64,000 nucleotides of DNA from Halorubrum salinarum. GTDB taxonomy: Archaea > Halobacteriota > Halobacteria > Halobacteriales > Haloferacaceae. This document shows positions 1-7,345 of the stretch, piece after piece (the first letter of the stretch is position 1; every line of letters starts with the position of its first letter). The DNA lies in contig NZ_CP053941.1 in assembly GCF_013267195.1 (NCBI RefSeq), positions 2,294,001 through 2,358,000 of the forward strand. The letters run 5' to 3'. The notes under the pieces were generated by a model that saw nothing but the letters and a program-made list of their open reading frames with translations, made no database searches and was not told the origin of the DNA. The position numbers were made by a program, and so were the translations under genes.

Positions 1-11
1 TTCGCTATTCG

Positions 12-485
12 CTATTCCGCGGACGGTTTGAGGCTGCTGATTTCTCTCTCAATCTCTTCGAGTACGCCAACCCGTTCCTTCATTTCATCTTCGTTGCGAT
101 GGTCTTGGATAAAGTCTACGAGGTTATCCAAATTATCTCCTGGCTCATCAACGACTTCCTTCTCAATGAGGCGGGCACCACCAGCGCCGTACCGGCTCAA
201 TACATCAAATTGGTCGTGGGGATCCAGAATAACCTCCGGGTCCTCTGTCACGGCATAGGCTAAGGACGCAGTAATCACCGACAACTGACTATCTTGGCCG
301 ATGTAGTTCCACCTGATGTAGTTGTCCTCACCTGGGTCATCGACCGACCGATCTTTTGCGTACCCAACGCTTGCCGCAAAAACCAGGAACCGAACCCGGG
401 AATCGAAAATCGGTGAGTCGCCATCAGCAAGCTCTTCGAACGCTTCGTTATTTTCGTATTTGAATGTAAGCGTACCTGAGGACAT
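12..485 (-). CDS. Dnd-system-associated small protein (protein 4-like)
   Basis: 157 residues, acidic, no membrane segment. The middle part has a helical SPIFDSRVRFLVFAASVGYA stretch, and the C-terminal 40 residues are charged and helical. Its ATG shares one base with the stop codon of the DndD-like ATPase gene, so the two are translationally coupled. Size, position directly after a DndD-like gene and overall sequence fit the family named DNA phosphorothioation (Dnd) system-associated protein 4. Its biochemical role is not known to me. It is the last gene visible before the window edge, so more operon genes may follow. Family assignment is moderately sure and rests on context as much as sequence. 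Confidence 0.6.
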   Translation of the reverse strand: MSSGTLTFKYENNEAFEELADGDSPIFDSRVRFLVFAASVGYAKDRSVDDPGEDNYIRWNYIGQDSQLSVITASLAYAVTEDPEVILDPHDQFDVLSRYGAGGARLIEKEVVDEPGDNLDNLVDFIQDHRNEDEMKERVGVLEEIEREISSLKPSAE

Positions 486-2500
486 TAATAATCACCTCCA
501 GTCTTTCTGACTAAGTCAGTGTACTCGTAATTCGTGCCGGATTCTTCTCCAGGGTCATGGTAATCCAGGTAGTAACGCTCACCGGCAACATGCTCCATCT
601 CGTTGGCGACTGCTTCGCTCCACTGGGACTGGGTTACCATGACCACGACTTGTTGTGCCATCTCCGGGAGCATCCGGCTCACACGCTCCTGATACGTCGG
701 GTCCAGCGAGCCGAATGGAGAGTCCATTATCATCGGATAGATGCCACCCTTGAAATACGTGGCATCCTCGTCAGATTCGTATCGCTCTCGGGCCAGTGAA
801 ATCAGAGTGGCTATGAAGGAGAGGCTGGCCACCTGCCGCTCTCCCTGCGATTGCGCGACCGGAATCTCCGATGTTTCGCCGACATCTTTTAAGATTTGTA
901 GAGTATAATTGTCTGAAATTTTCGCATAGTAGTTCTTTGCGATGATGTCCTGAAATATTTCGTTCACACGCTCATTAACGTTCTGGCGAACCTCATCCTG
1001 ATACTGCTGGAACAGTGTTGATATCTGGCTTTGTAGGTAAGCCGCCGTTTGTGCTCGTTTTCGAGCTAATTGTGCTTTCTCGTTCTCTTCTTTTGCTTCG
1101 GCGATCTCGTCTTCGAGTGTCTCGCGTTTGTCTTTGAGTTCCTCTATTTCTGAGTCTAAATTACGGATTTTCTCCTCGTACTCTCCGATTTTCCCAAGAA
1201 GATTACTGCGTCTGGACTCAAGTTCCGAAATACTTTCTTGCTCTTCGTCACTCAGCTGAGAGCTGATTTCGTCAAGGCGCTCCTGAATCTCTTGTTTTTT
1301 ATCGGCCTTCTGTGCCCGTCTGCTCAGGTGGCGTTCGATCTCTGAGTATAGCTTTTCCTGGTCACCACCAAGCTCACTCAGCCGACCTACGATCGACATC
1401 GCCGTCTCCTCAATTTCCGTCGAGCCTGCGCGTTCACGCCATCCCTTCACCTCTTCGTAAGGATCTGTTCCCTCTTTAAGCGGGCGGCCACAGATACATT
1501 CCTTCAGGTCAAGCAAGTCATCCACGAAGTGAGTCTTGATATCAGAGGGAATCTCACCTTTCTCCCGCTTCTTTTGAAGCATTTTACCCGTCTCTTCGAC
1601 CGCGGGCATCGCAAATGGTAGGAAGCCACGCTCCGAGATTTCGCGCGCAATATCGTCGTTAATGGCCTCGATATCTGAATTGACATCCGCGAGTTCTTCT
1701 TTCAAATTGTCGCGCTCTATCTGGAGTTCTCGGCTCCCTTCGAGCTGACTCAGTCGATCTTCAATGTCCGAAACCTCATCTTCCGTTTCGGATTTCGACT
1801 TTCGATGGCTTTCCAGCGTATCCTCCTTAGTGGTAATCTGTTGTGTGATCTCCTGTTTTTCACTGATGAGGTTTGATAGTTCTTCACTCCCCTGTTCCTG
1901 AGCAATTTGCTCATACTTTTCAACCGCATGCCCAAGATGCCTCTTAGAGCGCTCTAGAATAGTCAGCCCCATAATATTTCGAATAGCTTCCTGTATCTTC
2001 TCCTGGCCATCGATAGCAGATAATTCGTCGATAGTCTCACCATCGAAGAAGAATATCTCTTTGAGACGTTCAGGCATGATCTGATTGAGCATGGTACCCG
2101 GATTCGATCTGGTTTTCAGATTTCCGTGCTCGTCGGTGAACTCTAGCCGAATCTCGCTCGACTGTTCGACAGCAGAAATACCCTCGCGTTTACCGAATTT
2201 CTTGATGCGCGTTGCCTCGTACTCAGTTCCTTCGTGCTCAAACACAAGTGAGACGCTGACCCTAACACTGTCACCAGAGTTGACCTCTGCGACAGCACGC
2301 TCAGATACGAGTTTACCAGGCTTAGGAAGAGAGATGTTATCATAGAATAACCATGTAAACGCGTTCAGGAGTGTCGTTTTCCCGGAGCCGTTCGATCCGT
2401 GGATAACCGTCACGTTCTGGTCTTGGTCTGTGGAGAAGTGAATCGATTGCTCTCCATAGAACTGGCGGAAGTTCTGTAGCTTGAGGGTTATTAACTCCAT
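485..2500 (-). CDS. DndD-like SMC/Rad50-type ATPase
   Basis: 671 residues. An N-terminal Walker A (GSNGSGKTT, about residues 35-43) follows the LQNFRQFYGEQ opening typical of DndD. A long charged coiled coil fills the middle, broken near residue 335 by a zinc-hook-like CICGRPL. The C-terminal head has an ABC signature (SQGERQ) and a Walker B (MIMDSPFGSLDP). DndD proteins are ATPases of DNA phosphorothioation systems, thought to act on DNA structure during modification. The gene starts one base after the stop of the 51-residue gene and overlaps the next gene. A generic defence SMC ATPase is the alternative; the neighbours favour the Dnd family. Confidence 0.82.
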   Translation of the reverse strand: MELITLKLQNFRQFYGEQSIHFSTDQDQNVTVIHGSNGSGKTTLLNAFTWLFYDNISLPKPGKLVSERAVAEVNSGDSVRVSVSLVFEHEGTEYEATRIKKFGKREGISAVEQSSEIRLEFTDEHGNLKTRSNPGTMLNQIMPERLKEIFFFDGETIDELSAIDGQEKIQEAIRNIMGLTILERSKRHLGHAVEKYEQIAQEQGSEELSNLISEKQEITQQITTKEDTLESHRKSKSETEDEVSDIEDRLSQLEGSRELQIERDNLKEELADVNSDIEAINDDIAREISERGFLPFAMPAVEETGKMLQKKREKGEIPSDIKTHFVDDLLDLKECICGRPLKEGTDPYEEVKGWRERAGSTEIEETAMSIVGRLSELGGDQEKLYSEIERHLSRRAQKADKKQEIQERLDEISSQLSDEEQESISELESRRSNLLGKIGEYEEKIRNLDSEIEELKDKRETLEDEIAEAKEENEKAQLARKRAQTAAYLQSQISTLFQQYQDEVRQNVNERVNEIFQDIIAKNYYAKISDNYTLQILKDVGETSEIPVAQSQGERQVASLSFIATLISLARERYESDEDATYFKGGIYPMIMDSPFGSLDPTYQERVSRMLPEMAQQVVVMVTQSQWSEAVANEMEHVAGERYYLDYHDPGEESGTNYEYTDLVRKTGGDY

Positions 2501-2656
2501 TTATTTAATTTCGTCTTCGATGATGGACTCGATATCATCATTGATGCCGATCGGGTTGCCCATGTGTAGTTTATCTTTCTCCGCCTCAAGGACTCGCCGC
2601 ATCATCCGGGTAACCGTCTCTTCGTCAACGCCGTCTGGCAGGTCCTGACCGCTCAT
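2501..2656 (-). CDS. 51-residue DNA-modification-system small protein
   Basis: Short reading frame from ATG at 2656 to TAA at 2501, missed by length cut-offs. It starts MSGQDLPDGVDEETVTRMMR, is strongly acidic and ends DDIESIIEDEIK. It fills the gap between the helicase stop (2669) and the ATPase start (2500) almost exactly, 12 bases after one and directly touching the other. This is strong positional evidence for a real gene. Small proteins of this kind are annotated next to DndD-like and helicase genes as DNA-modification-system-associated small proteins. It may be a subunit or assembly factor; function is unknown. Confidence 0.72.
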   Translation of the reverse strand: MSGQDLPDGVDEETVTRMMRRVLEAEKDKLHMGNPIGINDDIESIIEDEIK

Positions 2657-2668
2657 TATAAAGAATCA

Positions 2669-4096
2669 TCATACATCAAGTAGGTTAAAATCTTTCTTTA
2701 ACTGACGTATGGATCCGGTGGAAGTCGGAATGCCTGGAATCGATGCGTCCGGGTGATTACGAGCTGATGCGGCAAAGGTACTCACACGCTGGAGCTCTTT
2801 CTGAACGAGATTTCGCTCAAGAGAAAAGAGCGAATCTTCACCTGACTTCCGGACGTCAGTTGGAGGCGCAACGACAAAATCATGAATTATTGCGTGGTCC
2901 TTATCCGCATGAGTCCGAAGAATCCGTCCACGGCGCTGGATAAATTGACGCGGATTGGACGAACTAGCGAGAATGAACGCCGTCTGTGTCGCTGGCACAT
3001 CAACACCCTCATCAAGACATCTTATAGCTACGAGTGCCTGTAGAACACCGGTTTCAAATTCACCTAAGAGACGTTCTCGTTCCGCCTGATCTTCTTCATA
3101 AGTGAATTGGTGAACTCTGAGTCCCAGCTCATTTCCCATGAGCTCAGTGATCGCTTCCAGTTGCCGTCTCGTTTCTTCACCCTCCTCTCCAACATTCCCA
3201 TCACCACTGTAGATGAGTGTATGGTGTAGATCTTCGAGGCCGGTCTTAACGAGTAACTCTCTGAGCTCCGGGATCTTATTGGCCGCAGAACCAACCAGTC
3301 TCGCACGTTTGAACAGTAGCTGCTTGAGCGTTTCATCCGCCTGTGAATCCGCGTCACCGATATCACCGCTCACAGCCGCCATCCGCTTGCCTATCGATCG
3401 TGAAAGCGCGAGATACTCTTCCTGCTCTTCCTCAGTCAGTTCAATGATATGAGGTATGTAGTAGTATTCAGCGAGATAACCGTTTTCGATGGCTTCCTCA
3501 AGTCCGTACTCAAACACAACCCCGTTGGAAAAGTAATTTGTTAGTACCTCTGTCCCTTCCTCATCATACCACCGCTGCGGTGTTGCGGATAAACCCAGTC
3601 GAGCACGGATGTTTTGAGGGAGCGACGATCGAAGATGTGGGGCACCCATATGATGGACTTCGTCTACGATGAGCATCGTGCGAGCCCCGTTGAGCCGGCC
3701 GATAATACTCTGGAAGTGGTCACTGGAGAATGTTTTGTGCGTCGTTATGACAGCGAGTATATCCCTGACACCAGAGTTATATTCAGTGATTTGGCCAGCC
3801 AACGAATCTGTCCAGCGGGTTCGTGACTGATACGCGAGGATTGGCGAAGCGCCGAAGTCATTCAGGTCGGACTTCCACTGGTCCACTAAATGCTGGTACG
3901 GGGCGGCAATGATGAGCGCTAATGAGTCGCCTTGGAGTGACGCGAGCTGGGATGCTGCCAATAAAGAAGTGACTGTTTTGCCTGTTCCCGTCGCCATATT
4001 CAGAATTCCTTGTCCTGAGCTATTCACCCATGCTTGTACGGCTTTATCCTGATATTCACGTGGTTCGAGCCAATCTGGTTTGGACAATGCTGCCAT
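2669..4096 (-). CDS. SF2 helicase, Dnd-restriction type
   Basis: 475 residues with a complete SF2 core: Walker A ATGTGKT (about 35-41), DEVHH Walker B, LSATP motif III, and motif VI QRRGRILR in the second RecA domain. It is compact, with no fused nuclease domain visible. Length and architecture match the helicases annotated as DNA phosphorothioation system restriction enzymes, which serve the restriction side of Dnd-like defence. It is the first gene of a four-gene leftward operon with the 51-residue protein, the DndD-like ATPase and the small associated protein. Any cleavage activity would have to come from a partner or an unrecognised domain. Confidence 0.82.
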   Translation of the reverse strand: MAALSKPDWLEPREYQDKAVQAWVNSSGQGILNMATGTGKTVTSLLAASQLASLQGDSLALIIAAPYQHLVDQWKSDLNDFGASPILAYQSRTRWTDSLAGQITEYNSGVRDILAVITTHKTFSSDHFQSIIGRLNGARTMLIVDEVHHMGAPHLRSSLPQNIRARLGLSATPQRWYDEEGTEVLTNYFSNGVVFEYGLEEAIENGYLAEYYYIPHIIELTEEEQEEYLALSRSIGKRMAAVSGDIGDADSQADETLKQLLFKRARLVGSAANKIPELRELLVKTGLEDLHHTLIYSGDGNVGEEGEETRRQLEAITELMGNELGLRVHQFTYEEDQAERERLLGEFETGVLQALVAIRCLDEGVDVPATQTAFILASSSNPRQFIQRRGRILRTHADKDHAIIHDFVVAPPTDVRKSGEDSLFSLERNLVQKELQRVSTFAASARNHPDASIPGIPTSTGSIRQLKKDFNLLDV

Positions 4097-4451
4097 TCGA
4101 TTGAGAGGTAATGAGTCTCATTGATACTTATAGTGTAGTGTGCTCTCCCTCATCAGGAATATCCGGGGTGTGCCTGTTACAGAACTTGACGAGACCAAAG
4201 CGAACTCAATTACGCGAGAGTACGAAGGCGAAGAAGCCCTTGAGTTCCATGATGGTGTTATCACATCAATCGGGACAGGATATTAGACCTCTGTGATCGA
4301 CTCACGCGCTGTATTCAGTAGGTTCCGAAGAATATGCTACTGGATGAGTATCTAAATGGAGGCACGCAAATATGTTCAGCATAGTGACTTCCATCTAACT
4401 GATGTACACAAACATGTAATAATACAAGTACTTAGAATTTGTTCGGCGTTA
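4097..4451. other. AT-rich intergenic segment with one possible small frame
   Basis: It separates the helicase operon (start 4096) from the end of the Dam-type methyltransferase gene (4452). The helicase promoter should lie in its first bases; on the minus strand an AT-rich run including ACTATAAG sits about 30 bases before the helicase ATG. The rest shows only the weak plus-strand frame listed separately at 4140-4286. Confidence 0.5.
4140..4286 (+). CDS. Possible 48-residue protein or gene fragment
   Basis: A GTG-started frame contains VPVTELDETKANSITREYEG and ends DGVITSIGTGY before TAG. Its amino-acid mix is protein-like and unlike the other frames here. An in-frame stop lies just before the GTG, and no convincing ribosome binding site is seen. 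It could be a real small protein divergent from the helicase operon or the tail of a lost gene. I do not recognise it. Confidence 0.3.
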   Translation: MLSLIRNIRGVPVTELDETKANSITREYEGEEALEFHDGVITSIGTGY

Positions 4452-5318
4452 TTATGTATAATCCTGGAGATTTTGCTGTTGTTGTTGTTCTCGAGGAACG
4501 TTGGTAATAATAACCTCAGCGACATCACCGCGATTGTTCGCATCGCTGTTAACCATTCTAGCGGCATTGACGTAACTAACGGTGAAATCCGAGAGGTGAT
4601 CATACAGTTCCCACACTGGTGGGGAATTCGATATTACAACATAGATATCATCTTTGTCCAGTCTGACTGCAAGATCTCGAAGCCGCTCTTGATCGGATTT
4701 ACTGAATCCATCTGATTGGTATTGAGTGAAGTCAGCGGTTTTTGAGACTGGTTCGTATGGAGGGTCAAAATAAACGAGATCTTTCGATGTAGCACGTTCA
4801 GCAATATATGTAAAATCATCATTGTGGATGTCGATGTCATCCAGAATAACACTCCCAGCACGAATTTGTCGTTTCCGGATAAAATCCGGGTTGCTGTGCT
4901 CCCCAAACGGTACATTGAATCCCCCGGACTGGTTTTCTCTGTAGAGTCCGTTATATCCGGTGCGATTGAGATACAACATAAGACTAGCCTCTTCAATTTC
5001 CTGGTCTACAGACCGCTCATCAAGAGCATGTAACTCATTGAATCGCTCCCGAGCCTCGTAATAATACTCCTCTTCATACGAGTGTCGTTGGTTCTCTTCG
5101 ATAAGTCGCTCTGGGAAATCACGTATAATCTTGTAAAATGTGATAAGACGACGGTTTAGATCGTTTATTGATCCGGTTGTCGGTTCTAGTTCGAAGAAGA
5201 CAGCGCCACCGCCGATAAATGGTTCATGATATTGATCGTATTTAATCGGGAAACGAGAACGAAGATCGGAGAGGAGTTGGCGTTTTCCACCTACCCATTT
5301 GAGAATCGGTTCTGCCAT
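4452..5318 (-). CDS. Dam-type (D12 class) DNA adenine methyltransferase
   Basis: 288 residues from the ATG that begins MAEPILKWVGGKRQL; a longer upstream frame lacks family sequence. It has the SAM-binding motif I FIGGGAVFF and the catalytic DPPY tetrad (YFDPPYEPVS), the order of D12 class N6-adenine methyltransferases, and family-typical length. The C-terminus has a short glutamine run (QQQQQ) from CAA/CAG codons. The gene lies between two other methyltransferase genes and the Dnd-type operon, separated from the latter by 350 bases and divergent from a 66-residue frame. It is either the protective methylase of this module or a solitary one. Confidence 0.92.
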   Translation of the reverse strand: MAEPILKWVGGKRQLLSDLRSRFPIKYDQYHEPFIGGGAVFFELEPTTGSINDLNRRLITFYKIIRDFPERLIEENQRHSYEEEYYYEARERFNELHALDERSVDQEIEEASLMLYLNRTGYNGLYRENQSGGFNVPFGEHSNPDFIRKRQIRAGSVILDDIDIHNDDFTYIAERATSKDLVYFDPPYEPVSKTADFTQYQSDGFSKSDQERLRDLAVRLDKDDIYVVISNSPPVWELYDHLSDFTVSYVNAARMVNSDANNRGDVAEVIITNVPREQQQQQNLQDYT

Positions 5319-5460
5319 TTGCTCACATCTACTCACCGTACCGAATAAATCCAAGGTTCTCCTGATTATTGCGGGCAGTACTGTTACCGGCACGCCTGAG
5401 AGAATAACTGTCTGAATACCCCGCTACTCTTTTGCGGATGCTCACGTATCTTAACGCAAT

Positions 5461-5661
5461 ATGAGCGAATCAACGTACGATACAATGGATATGTACGAAA
5501 AAAAAGCGATGATGCTGGTTGAAAAGTTGATTGAGAAGGGTACCGTCGAGATGCCACCCGACGAGCCAATCTTGGTACATGTACCAACAGGAGCCCAATT
5601 TAATTCAGCGCAGAATCTCGCACATTACCATTCCGGGTGGAAAGCAGGAACGGCTGAGTAA
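5461..5661 (+). CDS. 66-residue hypothetical protein
   Basis: ATG to TAA frame, MSESTYDTMDMYEKKAMMLV onward, with balanced protein-like composition and no membrane segment. It is the only rightward gene-like frame among the leftward methyltransferase genes. It is divergent from the Dam-type gene and ends 8 bases before the end of the converging methyltransferase gene at 5670. A minus-strand frame (5384-5587) overlaps it but is arginine-rich and looks like a shadow. I do not recognise the family. It might be a regulator or inhibitor of the module, which is a guess from position only. Confidence 0.5.
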   Translation: MSESTYDTMDMYEKKAMMLVEKLIEKGTVEMPPDEPILVHVPTGAQFNSAQNLAHYHSGWKAGTAE

Positions 5662-5669
5662 CAGCCGTG

Positions 5670-7214
5670 TTAATCAAATGAGTTCAAACCTGCTTGGTGG
5701 CCCGCTTGCTTCTGTCCCCGATCTTCCATGGGGTTCTCGACTTGAATATTGAGATTCGAGACGAGTGGAGGGCGTGTTTTTGACCAATACTGTAACCAAT
5801 CGTTACTAGCGACGCATTCGATCCAGTCCCCGATTTCCATGTTGGATTCGGCCCAGTTGTGTTTGCCTTGGTAGAGGTACACCTCCTCATCAAGGAGTGT
5901 GGGTGGATCAGTACGTAGTGTATCCAGATATTCGTTGACCGTACTGAACATAGGATCAAAATCAACGCCATAGTAGTCGCCAGATCCCTTGTCTTCTGAA
6001 AGCATACCCTCCATTGCAGCGTCCATTGACACGTCATTGAAATCCTCTGCCGATTCGCAGACGAACACAAGGCTGGCTGCTGGATCTGCGTCCTGATCGA
6101 ATTGAGTGGGGTCGCTGGTAGCTTGAATAAATTCGATCTGCCCATCACGGAGGCTGTTTCTATCGGTTGTGATCAGTTCCTTGTAGAGTTCATAGGCATA
6201 CTTGTGTATGCGTAGGGTGTAGATCCGATCCTGGAGGAGTGCTTGCTCATCCTGGAGTGTTGATTGGACGCTACCAACTTCGCGTAGCGCAGTGGGGCGG
6301 ACGTGATCCTCGTAGTAGTCTATATATTCACTATTAAGCTCGAATCCGAGCGGCTTCCGACCAAGTGCCTCTGCGATAGCGAGGGTTGTACCAATCCCCG
6401 CGAAGGGATCGAAGACAACGTCACCAGGATCAGAGGCGAGGTGGACAATTCGTCGAACAAGCCCCTCCGGGAACGGACTCGGATGGTAGCTGACTTTTGG
6501 CCCCCACTGACCCTGTTTCGGGATCGGGAATTCCCATACGTTGCTCGGAACGATCCCTTTTGGGCTGTATCGTTCTGGGTAGTTCACCCACCATTTTTTG
6601 AATTCGTCGGGGTCAGTGATGCGGATTGCGTCTTTGTTGTATGTGAACTCATCTGTCTTCGAGTACATGGTAATGTGTTCGTAGACGTTCCGCAACCTGC
6701 CCTTCTGATGCCACGGCCGCGTACGAAGTTTATCCCAAATGATGTTATCCTCCATACGCCAAGATTCAGGTAGTGGGTCGTGTACTTCACCACACGTTTG
6801 ACACACGAGTGTCCCGTTACCGCGGTTTCGTTGAAGATGACCGCTACAGTCTGGTTCAAGACACGTTTTGTGATTTTGTAGATTTTCGAGTTCGTCAGCG
6901 ATATCGAACGGTAACCGTACGACTCGGCCATTAGTTTTGTACGTGTCTGTGATTATCCACAGTGTACAGTCGTCAGCGGCGATTTCGTAACACTGCTTGT
7001 ATATTGATCTGATGTCGTCGAGGAATGATTCGTAGTTTTGCTGACCGACCTGTTCATCGTGATCGCCGTAGTCGATCAGATCTGCGTACGGCGGAGAGGT
7101 AATTATGGTATCGACGAGCCCATCGACGTCTTCGAATTCGGCTTCCAACCGTGATTTCAGCTCTCGTGAGTCATGCTGGTAGATACGAAAACGAGAGTCT
7201 GGCTCGTCGCTCAT
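5670..7214 (-). CDS. Beta-class DNA methyltransferase with zinc-ribbon insert
   Basis: 514 residues from ATG at 7214 (MSDEPDSRFRIYQHDSREL); a TTG start at 7280 would add 22 poorly typical residues. The catalytic motif TSPPYADL comes before the SAM motif DPFAGIGTT, the circularly permuted beta-class order. TSPPY is common in N4-cytosine enzymes, although N6-adenine is possible. Between them sits a four-cysteine ribbon (CLEPDC ... CQTCGE). A C-terminal region of about 200 residues with conserved aromatic positions follows. The whole protein is paralogous to the methyltransferase half of the next upstream gene, including the insert and the C-terminal part, so the pair arose by duplication. Confidence 0.88.
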   Translation of the reverse strand: MSDEPDSRFRIYQHDSRELKSRLEAEFEDVDGLVDTIITSPPYADLIDYGDHDEQVGQQNYESFLDDIRSIYKQCYEIAADDCTLWIITDTYKTNGRVVRLPFDIADELENLQNHKTCLEPDCSGHLQRNRGNGTLVCQTCGEVHDPLPESWRMEDNIIWDKLRTRPWHQKGRLRNVYEHITMYSKTDEFTYNKDAIRITDPDEFKKWWVNYPERYSPKGIVPSNVWEFPIPKQGQWGPKVSYHPSPFPEGLVRRIVHLASDPGDVVFDPFAGIGTTLAIAEALGRKPLGFELNSEYIDYYEDHVRPTALREVGSVQSTLQDEQALLQDRIYTLRIHKYAYELYKELITTDRNSLRDGQIEFIQATSDPTQFDQDADPAASLVFVCESAEDFNDVSMDAAMEGMLSEDKGSGDYYGVDFDPMFSTVNEYLDTLRTDPPTLLDEEVYLYQGKHNWAESNMEIGDWIECVASNDWLQYWSKTRPPLVSNLNIQVENPMEDRGQKQAGHQAGLNSFD

Positions 7215-7345
7215 TTGTTCGTCAGTGACGATGGCAGGACCACTGATAAATGAGTTGGTACTCTGTTCTTGAATCCCCAACAGTGATGCCGTCCTCTGAT
7301 TAGAGGATGTAGAAACTATGAGACTACATTCAAATGTTCTTCTGG

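Noticed and set aside
485-2500. Housekeeping Rad50/SbcC.
   Set aside because: It has a DndD-type opening and a CxC rather than CxxC hook, is shorter than Rad50, and its neighbours are Dnd-type; a proper Rad50 is at 24771.
5384-5587. 67-residue minus-strand frame overlapping the 66-residue gene.
   Set aside because: Arginine-rich and serine-rich shadow composition; the plus-strand frame has normal composition and a clean start.
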